DNA from: Methanoregula sp.
GTDB taxonomy: Archaea > Halobacteriota > Methanomicrobia > Methanomicrobiales > Methanospirillaceae
Direction: 5' to 3'
NCBI GenBank assembly: GCA_022710665.1
Contig: JAKLGN010000096.1
Location: 1-5,286, forward strand
Length of the DNA stretch: 5,286 bases
A model generated the notes under the pieces. It saw nothing but the letters and a program-made list of their open reading frames with translations, was not told the DNA's origin and searched no databases. How positions within the stretch are numbered: position 1 is the first letter of the stretch; every line of letters begins with the position of its first letter. Of this stretch, positions 1 to 4,625 are shown piece after piece. The position numbers and the translations under genes were made by a program.

Positions 1-1
1 G

Positions 2-295
2 ACCTCCTTAAACCCGATGCTCCATGCCGGCTGGATCGGTGCGTATGTCGAAGCCCGGGTGCGCAAGCCCCCCATCACCGATTTCCGGAAGATCTACGAG
101 ACCGAATCGATTATGGAGATGGCAAAGATCCCCTTATTCAAGGTCGTCCTCGTTGCCGCGCTGGGGAACCTCGGCAGCCTGCTTGGCACGATCCTGTATT
201 TCTTCTTCGTCTTCCCGGTTCTCGGGATCGACCCGGTCCAGGTCATTTCCCTCGGTATCCACAACATGGGTATCTGGGCCGGCGGCCTTCTCTGA
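2..295 (+). CDS. TraB/PrgY-family membrane protein, C-terminal part (5' end outside window)
   Basis: The reading frame is open from the left edge to a TGA at 293-295 and gives the last 97 residues. They start with TSLNPMLHAGW and continue with GAYVEARVRKP (residues 13-23), then a soluble stretch. After that comes a long hydrophobic stretch (about 46-74, KVVLVAALGNLGSLLGTIL and following) and a short, mildly hydrophobic tail. The order SLNP-x-L-x-AGW, VEA-x-VRKP, DF, then VLVAALGNLGS-x-LGT is what I recognise as the membrane end of archaeal TraB/PrgY-domain proteins. In this family an N-terminal TraB domain (related to GTP-binding or metalloprotease-like TIKI folds) is followed by several membrane helices; that domain lies outside the window. 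The exact role in archaea is unknown to me; the bacterial relative PrgY limits peptide pheromone activity. No neighbour here suggests a function. Family call is by recalled motif, not by a search. Confidence 0.8.
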   Translation, partial: TSLNPMLHAGWIGAYVEARVRKPPITDFRKIYETESIMEMAKIPLFKVVLVAALGNLGSLLGTILYFFFVFPVLGIDPVQVISLGIHNMGIWAGGLL

Positions 296-298
296 AGG
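286..298 (+). repeat. Short inverted repeat across the TraB-family stop codon
   Basis: CCTTC (286-290) and GAAGG (294-298) form a perfect 5-bp stem with a 3-nt loop around the TGA stop. No T-run follows, so it is not a convincing terminator on its own. Confidence 0.3.
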
Positions 299-498
299 TA
301 TCCGACACGTTCCTGTTCCCTCCAGTAATCTCCCTTGAACACCAGCCTTACGATCAAATTTGAGTACAGGGTTCAGGACCCGGGACGGTAAATTCTGCAA
401 CCATCCGCGGCTGGTGCCCCCACCCATGATGAAAATAACCTTGCCGGAAATGCAAACCGGTCAGGCCCCGAAGTTTCCTTTCACGGCAATGAGCCCAA

Positions 499-511
499 GG
501 GTTTTTTTCCC
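499..511 (+). terminator. Possible T-rich terminator
   Basis: GGG, seven T residues (502-508), then CCC. Archaeal transcription often ends at T-runs, and this is the longest T-run downstream of the TraB-family gene on its own strand. It lies about 200 bases past the stop codon, which is far, so the assignment is weak. Confidence 0.3.
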
Positions 512-537
512 ACCCCCGGTAACGATTTTATGCTCTG

Positions 538-556
538 GAGAAAACCTCTTTTTCTC
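538..556. repeat. Perfect 7-bp AT-rich hairpin
   Basis: GAGAAAA (538-544) and TTTTCTC (550-556) are exact inverted copies with a 5-nt loop. It could act as a 3'-end structure for the plus-strand transcript. Nothing else supports a function. Confidence 0.4.
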
Positions 557-586
557 CCGATGAACGACCCTTTCGCGTCATTCCTG

Positions 587-599
587 CCCCCATCGGGGG
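587..599. repeat. Perfect 5-bp GC hairpin
   Basis: CCCCC (587-591), loop ATC, GGGGG (595-599). It lies 31 bases after the AT-rich hairpin at 538-556. The stem is stable for its length but there is no T-run after it. Confidence 0.35.
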
Positions 600-810
600 T
601 ACATTGCTACAGGATTGCCCTCGTTTCTCAAGGGATATCTATCAGGGATATTATGAGTGATTATCGCAATGCGGGAGCTCAGCGGCGGGGTCAGAGCGTG
701 AGCGAAAGCCATGGGGAAGCATCTGTTTGATGATCTCTCCAAGAGGCCAATTTTTTGCCCTGGAGAAAAGTGTTTAAAACCATATTGCCACGAGGATTAC
801 GATGGGACCA

Positions 811-841
811 CGGGCGCTCGCCGCCTCGCCCGGGCTCGCCC
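811..841. repeat. GC-rich block with three CTCGCC copies
   Basis: CTCGCC occurs at 817-822, 825-830 and 835-840. The block also contains GGGCG (812-816) paired with CGCCC (827-831), and the palindrome GCCCGGGC (828-835). It stands out from the more AT-rich surroundings. It may be part of a dispersed intergenic repeat, but that cannot be tested from one copy. Confidence 0.35.
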
Positions 842-897
842 ATTGGAGCATGACTGTGTCCATAAATCGCATGAAAAATGTTGCCCGGCATGGGGGT

Positions 898-941
898 CAA
901 GAGGGCCAGCCCCCTTGGGCTGAATCCCGCCTTCGGGGGAT
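898..941 (-). terminator. Two tandem hairpins just past the 3' end of the minus-strand gene
   Basis: Hairpin one pairs 924-928 with 937-941 around a CCTTCG-like centre (one internal mismatch at 929/936, then 930/935 pairs). Hairpin two pairs 898-905 with 910-917 around loop CCAG, with one mismatch (902/913). Both lie 15 to 58 bases beyond the TAA of the minus-strand ORF that ends at 956. On the minus strand they are followed by a T5 run (878-874). Placement suggests a 3'-end or RNA-stability structure for that gene. This is inferred from position and folding by eye. Confidence 0.4.
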
Positions 942-955
942 CCTCTGGACCAGAT

Positions 956-1423
956 TTAAGGGAGCGACCTGATCTCGCTGTCAATCCAGTCCTGGATAAC
1001 GAGTTTCAATTCGGTCCTGCTCATACCTGCCCGGCAGCGGAGACGGATCTCCACTTCCAGCAGGTCGAGAATGGGTTGGACCGTGGCAAAATAGGCTTCC
1101 GTGCCGGTGAATCCGCCGTCCCGCTGAAGGCTGAGCATGACCAGCTCATTGAGGTGCTCTATCTCCCCGGTCAGATCGATGATATCCTCCAAAGTCATGT
1201 TGACCGGCAGGTCTTGATTTAAATCAGGGGAAGGATCCGGGGGAGCCGTCGTTTTTTTGCCGTCATCATCAGGATTGCAATAGGGCATGATCTCACACGT
1301 AGATGATATTCTGTCATTCCCTCCAGGGAAACAGTCCATGAAACAATACAGGCTCTTTTCCTGATCCGATTTATAGGCTCTGGAAAAAATCCGTTTCCGG
1401 TGATAGAGTACTTCCTCCTGCAT
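956..1423 (-). CDS. Hypothetical protein, unknown family
   Basis: This open frame encodes 155 residues from ATG at 1423-1421 to TAA at 958-956. I do not recognise the family. The C-terminal 80 residues (from MTLEDIIDL, residue 76) look like a genuine helical, acidic, soluble domain with GC-rich third positions, ending in ELKLVIQDWIDSEIRSL. Residues 47-75 are a polar, Pro/Asp-rich linker. The first 45 residues contain several Cys and Lys and look less typical. There is no signal peptide and no long hydrophobic segment. The start is uncertain. ATG 1423 lies 17 bases past a TATA-like box and suits a leaderless message. An in-frame ATG at 1288 would give 110 residues and keep the whole convincing part; the GGAGGG at 1324-1319 is not correctly spaced for it. 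The gene stands alone on its strand apart from the broken transporter upstream. Confidence 0.55.
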   Translation of the reverse strand: MQEEVLYHRKRIFSRAYKSDQEKSLYCFMDCFPGGNDRISSTCEIMPYCNPDDDGKKTTAPPDPSPDLNQDLPVNMTLEDIIDLTGEIEHLNELVMLSLQRDGGFTGTEAYFATVQPILDLLEVEIRLRCRAGMSRTELKLVIQDWIDSEIRSLP

Positions 1424-1429
1424 CTGATT

Positions 1430-1448
1430 TCCCCATGGGGATTAAATT
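1430..1448 (-). promoter_or_regulatory. TATA-like box with adjacent 12-bp palindrome upstream of the minus-strand ORF
   Basis: On the minus strand AATTTAAT (1448-1441) is followed at once by the palindrome TCCCCATGGGGA (1441-1430), then 6 bases, then the ATG at 1423. The box centre is about 21-22 bases from that ATG, near the usual archaeal TATA-to-start distance, which suggests a leaderless transcript. A palindrome between TATA box and start site is a common place for an archaeal repressor operator. That role is inferred only from position. Confidence 0.4.
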
Positions 1449-1548
1449 GTCGTAAGGGGGGAATGCTCCATAACCAAAAACGGTTTTTTCAGAGCAGGAG
1501 AATATCTTTCCAAAGCCGGTATTCCGATCCCTGGTTATGCACTTTCGG

Positions 1549-1760
1549 TTATAACCTGATCTTCCGGAAGAGAAACGCGCCAATAATTGTCATTGCAACG
1601 GCAAAAAACCCGATAACAGCAGAGCAACGGGGTGATCCGGGAGATCCCGGTAAGATTGTACCGGATCCCTTCAACACCGTATGTCTGGGTGTTGACCAGG
1701 GTAAGAGGGGTAATCCATGACGGCAACGAGCTGATGGGGAACAAAGGCTCCGGACAGACC
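1549..1760 (-). pseudogene. Remnant of an ABC-2 type transporter permease (C-terminal end, two frameshifts)
   Basis: Read on the minus strand, three frames join into the typical C-terminus of an ABC-2 (DrrB/NodJ-like) membrane permease. GLSGAF (1760-1743) is followed, after a one-base shift near 1743-1741, by FPISSLPSWITPLTLVN and QTYGVEGIRYNLTGISR (1741-1637). A second one-base shift near 1621 leads into AVIGFFAVAMTIIGAFLF and RKIRL, then TAA (1551-1549). The SGA-x-FP, LP-W, LT-x-N-x-TYGV-x-x-x-R pattern and the final helix ending in FRK are the family hallmarks I recognise. Such permeases are about 250 residues and span the membrane, exporting substrates with an ATPase partner. Here only about 70 residues remain, the N-terminal part is absent, no ATPase gene is adjacent, and an in-frame TAG lies at 1761-1759 in the middle frame. 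An extension to about 1787 (N-x-x-x-I-x-P before LSGAF) is possible but weaker. Two sequencing errors could explain the shifts, but not the missing front. Confidence 0.7.
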
Positions 1761-1853
1761 TACGTCGGGTTCTATACTGCGGTTGTTATCGGCATACTCT
1801 TGTACATTTTGCAAGCGATGCGGAGAGAAAAAACGATGCTTGCCAAGCGATGA
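1734..1853 (+). CDS. Possible 39-residue single-pass membrane protein
   Basis: ATG at 1734 to TGA at 1851-1853 encodes a short polar start (MGNKGSGQTY), a hydrophobic segment of about 16-20 residues (VGFYTAVVIGILLYIL), and a basic tail ending KTMLAKR. That is the layout of a single-pass membrane protein with a cytoplasmic C-terminus. Third positions are GC-rich. Against it, there is no Shine-Dalgarno sequence before the ATG and no clear promoter. Its first 9 codons are antisense to the transporter remnant, and the open frame upstream (1620-1733) is likely a shadow because its third positions align with those of the remnant. It could instead be the tail of another decayed gene. It ends 43 bases before cbiT on the same strand. 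Confidence 0.3.
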   Translation: MGNKGSGQTYVGFYTAVVIGILLYILQAMRREKTMLAKR

Positions 1854-1865
1854 GACAAACCAGCC

Positions 1866-1872
1866 TTAATAT
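1866..1872 (+). promoter_or_regulatory. TATA-like box for the cbi operon
   Basis: TTAATAT (1866-1872), in a short AT-rich patch, has its centre about 28 bases before the ATG at 1897 and 22 bases before the GTG at 1891. There is no Shine-Dalgarno sequence in the gap. This fits transcription starting at or within a few bases of the cbiT start codon. No B12-riboswitch sequence element was seen upstream. Confidence 0.5.
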
Positions 1873-1896
1873 CTTTCCACAACCAAGTTTGTGCAG

Positions 1897-2439
1897 ATGC
1901 CAGATCCAAAGCTTACCGGCGGCCCCACCCAGGACGAGATCCTTGCGGTCTCCCTCCAGAAGCTTTCGCTCCGCAGTACCGATAAGGTCCTTGAGATCGG
2001 CTGTGGCACCGGGAAGGTCTCGGTTGCCATGGCAAAACTGGCACAACAGATTTATTCCCTGGATATACGCCCGGATGCCATCTCGGTTGCATCAAACGCT
2101 GCCAGGGATGCCGGTGTCTCCAATATCGATTTTTTCTGCAGGGAAGCCGGGGATTTCTTAAGAAACGATCAGGTCTTTGACTGTGCATTTGTCGGAGGGT
2201 CAAAAAACCTCAGAGAGATCCTTCCGGTGCTCGCAAAGAAGGTGAAACGGACGATCGTCATCAACGCGGTGCTGGTGAGCACGCTTGAGCATGCTTTGGC
2301 GAGCTTAAAAGATCTCGGCATCTTCACCGAAGTTGTGCAGGTGCAGGTCTCGCGGTCGTACGAAATTGCCGGCAGCATCATGTTCCGGCCCATCGATCCC
2401 GTGTATATCATCGTTGCCCGGGGTGCAGCATGCTCCTAG
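1897..2439 (+). CDS. cbiT: Cobalt-precorrin-6B C15-methyltransferase (decarboxylating) CbiT
   Basis: CbiT uses S-adenosylmethionine to methylate C15 of the corrin ring and remove the carboxyl of the C12 acetate in anaerobic cobalamin synthesis; it is cytosolic. The 180-residue protein is a class I Rossmann methyltransferase. It has GGPTQDE near the N-terminus (8-14), the SAM-binding loop VLEIGCGTGK (31-40), an acidic residue after strand 2 (D56, in YSLDIRPDAI), and VGGS (99-102), which matches the family's VVGGSG. It ends with the SIMF-x-x-x-DPVY segment. Length agrees with stand-alone archaeal CbiT (about 180-190), not with the CobL fusion of the aerobic route. I chose ATG 1897 because MPDPKLTGGPTQDE fits the family start. 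An in-frame GTG at 1891 would add two residues. It is the first gene of the cbi run, and its last 10 bases overlap cbiL. Confidence 0.93.
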   Translation: MPDPKLTGGPTQDEILAVSLQKLSLRSTDKVLEIGCGTGKVSVAMAKLAQQIYSLDIRPDAISVASNAARDAGVSNIDFFCREAGDFLRNDQVFDCAFVGGSKNLREILPVLAKKVKRTIVINAVLVSTLEHALASLKDLGIFTEVVQVQVSRSYEIAGSIMFRPIDPVYIIVARGAACS

Positions 2440-3035
2440 GCCTTGGTCTTGGGCCGGGCAACCCGGAGCTTCTGACGCTCCGGGCAGTCCGGCTCCTCAA
2501 AGAAGCGGATGCGGTCTTTGTGCCGGGCCGGATTGCCCGCGATCTTGTTGTCCCGTACCGAAAACCGGTCATGCTCGATTTCCCCATGACAGACGATGAG
2601 ACGAGGATCCGTCATTGTCTTAAGGAGAACGCAAAGAAGATCGCGCCCGTTGCAGAAAAAGGCCTTGCTGTTTTCGGGATACTGGGCGACCCGAACTTCT
2701 TCTCCACCTTCTCCCGGCTCTGTGCGGTCATTGCGGAGACGCACCCCGGTATCGAGTACCGGACGGAACCCGGGATCAGTTCCATCACCGCGTTTGCTGC
2801 TGCAGCCGGTATCCCGGTCAATGAGGGGTTTACGGTTTCGGATGGCACGATGTCGGATACCAGGATCCTCCTGAAGGTACGCAGGCCACGCGAACGGGTC
2901 TGCCAGCTCCGGGCCGAGGGGTACCGGGAATTCGTGCTGGTCGAACGGATGTTCTTTGCGGACATGAAGGTATACCGGGATGAGGATCTCCCGGAAAAAA
3001 GCGATTATATGAGCGTGCTGTATGCCCGAAAATGA
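2430..3035 (+). CDS. cbiL: Cobalt-factor II C20-methyltransferase CbiL
   Basis: CbiL transfers a methyl group from S-adenosylmethionine to C20 of cobalt-factor II, giving cobalt-factor III, an early corrin step. The 201-residue protein belongs to the tetrapyrrole (corrin/porphyrin) class III methylase fold. It begins almost at once with the glycine loop GLGPGNPELLTLRAV (6-20). Next come GDPNFFSTFSRL (86-97), which is the CbiL form of the second SAM motif with Phe-Phe-Ser, and EPGISSITAFAAAAGIPV (113-130). It is slightly shorter than the usual 210-240 residues, but no motif is missing. The ATG at 2430 overlaps the end of cbiT by 10 bases, and the gene's 3' end overlaps cbiF by 14 bases, so translation of the three is probably coupled. 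CobI is the aerobic counterpart; the cobalt-early cluster context favours CbiL. Confidence 0.92.
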   Translation: MLLGLGLGPGNPELLTLRAVRLLKEADAVFVPGRIARDLVVPYRKPVMLDFPMTDDETRIRHCLKENAKKIAPVAEKGLAVFGILGDPNFFSTFSRLCAVIAETHPGIEYRTEPGISSITAFAAAAGIPVNEGFTVSDGTMSDTRILLKVRRPRERVCQLRAEGYREFVLVERMFFADMKVYRDEDLPEKSDYMSVLYARK

Positions 3036-3756
3036 TGAGACAAAGGTTGTCTGGTTTGTCGGCGCGGGCCCGGGCGATCCTGAACTGATCACCGTGAAAG
3101 GCAGGAAGCTGCTCGACCGGGCGGAGGTCCTGCTGTACGCAGGCTCGCTTGTCAGCCCGGCCCTCGTTGCCTCAAGCCCTGCTCCCGAGAAGGTCGACAG
3201 CTGGGGCATGCATCTCGACGATATAGTTACCCTCATGGCTGACCGATTGAAAAAGGGAAAGACCGTGGTCCGGCTCCACTCCGGTGACCCGGCGCTCTTC
3301 GGCTCTATCGTTGAACAGATCGCAGAACTGAAGAAGCATGGAATCAGCGTCCGCATCGTCCCGGGCGTTTCATCCGTTTTTGCCGCAGCTGCCGCCCTTG
3401 TAACCGAGTTCACGCCCCGGGGCGTTTCCGAGACCCTGATCATCACCCGCCCGGCAGGAAAGACCCTTGAGATGGATCACATAACCGGACTCTCGCAGTA
3501 CCCTTCAACCATGGCTTTCTTCCTTGGAAGCGAACATTTTGCGGATATCACACGCAAGCTTGCCTGCCACGGGGATACCCCGGCTGCGGTTATCTTCCAC
3601 GCGTCCTGGCCTGATCAGCAGGTGATCACCGGCACGGTTGCCGATATCGCAGAAAAGGCACAGCACGCTGGTATCACCCGCTCCGCCCTCCTCATTGTCG
3701 GCAGGGCCGTGCGGGGCATTGAATCCGGCTACCAGCGCTCGCACCTCTACTCATGA
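3022..3756 (+). CDS. cbiF: Cobalt-precorrin-4 C11-methyltransferase CbiF
   Basis: CbiF methylates C11 of cobalt-precorrin-4 to give cobalt-precorrin-5A, using S-adenosylmethionine. The 244-residue protein has the class III methylase layout. The glycine loop is VGAGPGDPELITVKG (13-27), followed by ADV-like AEVLLYAGSLV (34-44), the typical CbiF/CobM segment. Then come VVRLHSGDPALFG (82-94) and the VPGVSS turn (113-118) with the alanine-rich helix. ITRPAGKTLE (141-150) matches the family's ITR-x-x-G-x-T motif. Length is close to the normal 245-260. ATG at 3022 lies inside the last codons of cbiL (14-base overlap). The stop codon overlaps the cbiG start in ATGA (3753-3756). The closest alternative name would be CobM, its aerobic equivalent; the neighbouring cbiG shows the anaerobic version. 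Confidence 0.94.
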   Translation: MPENDETKVVWFVGAGPGDPELITVKGRKLLDRAEVLLYAGSLVSPALVASSPAPEKVDSWGMHLDDIVTLMADRLKKGKTVVRLHSGDPALFGSIVEQIAELKKHGISVRIVPGVSSVFAAAAALVTEFTPRGVSETLIITRPAGKTLEMDHITGLSQYPSTMAFFLGSEHFADITRKLACHGDTPAAVIFHASWPDQQVITGTVADIAEKAQHAGITRSALLIVGRAVRGIESGYQRSHLYS

Positions 3757-4625
3757 CCGACACCGTTGTTATTGCCCTCCCGTATTTCCAGACCGATGCC
3801 GAACGGATAGCTGCATTTCTCGGTGCCGAAGTCGTCCCGTACACCCCGGGAGTTTTTGCTGACATTTTCCGGGACCGGAAACGGATCATTGCCCTGATGT
3901 CCATGGGTATCGTTGTCCGGAAGATCGCGCCACTCCTTGATGACAAGTGGACGGACCCGGCCGTGGTGGTCATAAGCCCTGATATCCGGTATGCGATCCC
4001 GCTCCTGGGCGGGCACCATGGCGCCAACGGGCTGGCTCAGGAACTTGCCGGGCTCGGCCTTCAGCCGGTCATCACGACCGCTACGGAATCGCGGGGCAGG
4101 GACTCTGTCGAGTCCGTTGCAGAGCGGACCGCCATGACCATTGTCAACCGGGACTCCACCCGTGCGGTGAATACAGCACTGCTGGAGAGGGACCTGCCGG
4201 TTCATGCAATCAAAGGCCCCTCAATCGTGCTCGCCGGTCCTGACGTCTCCGTGCTGGTGAAAAAAGGGGAGTTTTCGGTCGGGATCGGGTGCAGGAAAGG
4301 AGTCGGACAGGATGAGGTCACCCGTGCGGTCCGCGCTGCCCTTGCAGAGCATGATATTGCCGAGGACAATGTGTTCATTTATGCAACCACCGTCAAAAAA
4401 ATACATGAACCCGGCCTTGTCGGGGCTGTCGGTGCCCTGTCTGGCAATTTAATATTCCTTGACGATGATACCATAAACGCACAGACCGGGACCGGCCCCT
4501 CGCGGGCGACCCGGATCGGCCTCCTCGGCGTCGCCGGGCCATGTGCCCTTGCAGTATCGAGACGAAAAGAGTTCATCATGGACAAGAAAGTGTACGGGAG
4601 AGTCACTGTTGCCATCGCACGCTGA
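3753..4625 (+). CDS. cbiG: Cobalt-precorrin-5A hydrolase CbiG
   Basis: CbiG opens the ring-A delta-lactone of cobalt-precorrin-5A and releases the C20 two-carbon fragment as acetaldehyde. This step is found only in the anaerobic route, so the gene identifies that pathway here. The 290-residue protein shows the CbiG N-terminal domain, with ALMSMGIVVRKIAPLL (47-62), AVVVISPDIRYAIPLLGGHH (70-89) and GANGLA (90-95). A linking region follows, then the CbiG C-terminal domain: VGIGCRKGV (176-184), an ATTVKKIHEPGLV (211-223) segment, GTGPSRATRIGL, and GVAGPCALAVS (259-269) ending in VTVAIAR. It is on the short side for the family (often 310-350), mainly through a brief middle region. It overlaps cbiF by 4 bases and cbiH by about 17 bases. 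Confidence 0.93.
   Translation: MTDTVVIALPYFQTDAERIAAFLGAEVVPYTPGVFADIFRDRKRIIALMSMGIVVRKIAPLLDDKWTDPAVVVISPDIRYAIPLLGGHHGANGLAQELAGLGLQPVITTATESRGRDSVESVAERTAMTIVNRDSTRAVNTALLERDLPVHAIKGPSIVLAGPDVSVLVKKGEFSVGIGCRKGVGQDEVTRAVRAALAEHDIAEDNVFIYATTVKKIHEPGLVGAVGALSGNLIFLDDDTINAQTGTGPSRATRIGLLGVAGPCALAVSRRKEFIMDKKVYGRVTVAIAR

Larger units (their letters stand above)
296..955. other. 660-base stretch with no convincing gene
   Basis: Reading all six frames, I see only short open frames whose translations are low-complexity, rich in Pro, Arg, Ser or Cys, and do not resemble a folded protein. No tRNA or rRNA pattern is visible. What it does hold is a T7 run in a GGG/CCC context (499-511), a 7-bp hairpin (538-556), a 5-bp GC hairpin (587-599), a direct repeat AGGGATAT (631-638 and 644-651), a GC-rich block with three CTCGCC copies (811-841) and two tandem hairpins (898-941). 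The region lies between a plus-strand gene and a minus-strand gene that converge, so it probably contains the 3' ends of both transcripts. Confidence 0.6.

Noticed and set aside
711..923. 70-codon plus-strand open frame with several Cys and His
   Set aside because: The Cys/His residues are not spaced as a zinc motif, there is no ribosome-binding site or promoter, and the tail runs through the GC block and hairpins. Probably chance.
1472..1489. AACC...GGTT stem followed by T-run as a terminator
   Set aside because: The stem is only 4 bp, and no plus-strand gene ends nearby to need it.
1400..1720. 106-codon plus-strand open frame over the intergenic region
   Set aside because: Its translation mirrors the minus-strand transporter remnant and promoter region and shows no domain of its own.
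1632..1733. Upstream extension of the 39-residue ORF to a GTG at 1632
   Set aside because: This part is antisense to the transporter remnant with third positions aligned, so its GC-rich wobble is explained by the other strand. An in-frame TAA lies just upstream.
1424..1896. Cobalamin riboswitch upstream of cbiT
   Set aside because: No B12-box-like conserved core or multi-stem layout was seen, the space is taken by the transporter remnant, and such riboswitches are typical of bacteria, not archaea.
2436..3446. A 336-codon open frame on the minus strand
   Set aside because: It lies wholly antisense to cbiL and cbiF, whose motifs are unmistakable. Its translation is Ser/Arg/Pro-rich with no recognisable domain, as expected of a shadow of GC-rich codons.
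3747..4205. 152-codon minus-strand open frame
   Set aside because: Fully antisense to cbiG, with no recognisable motif.
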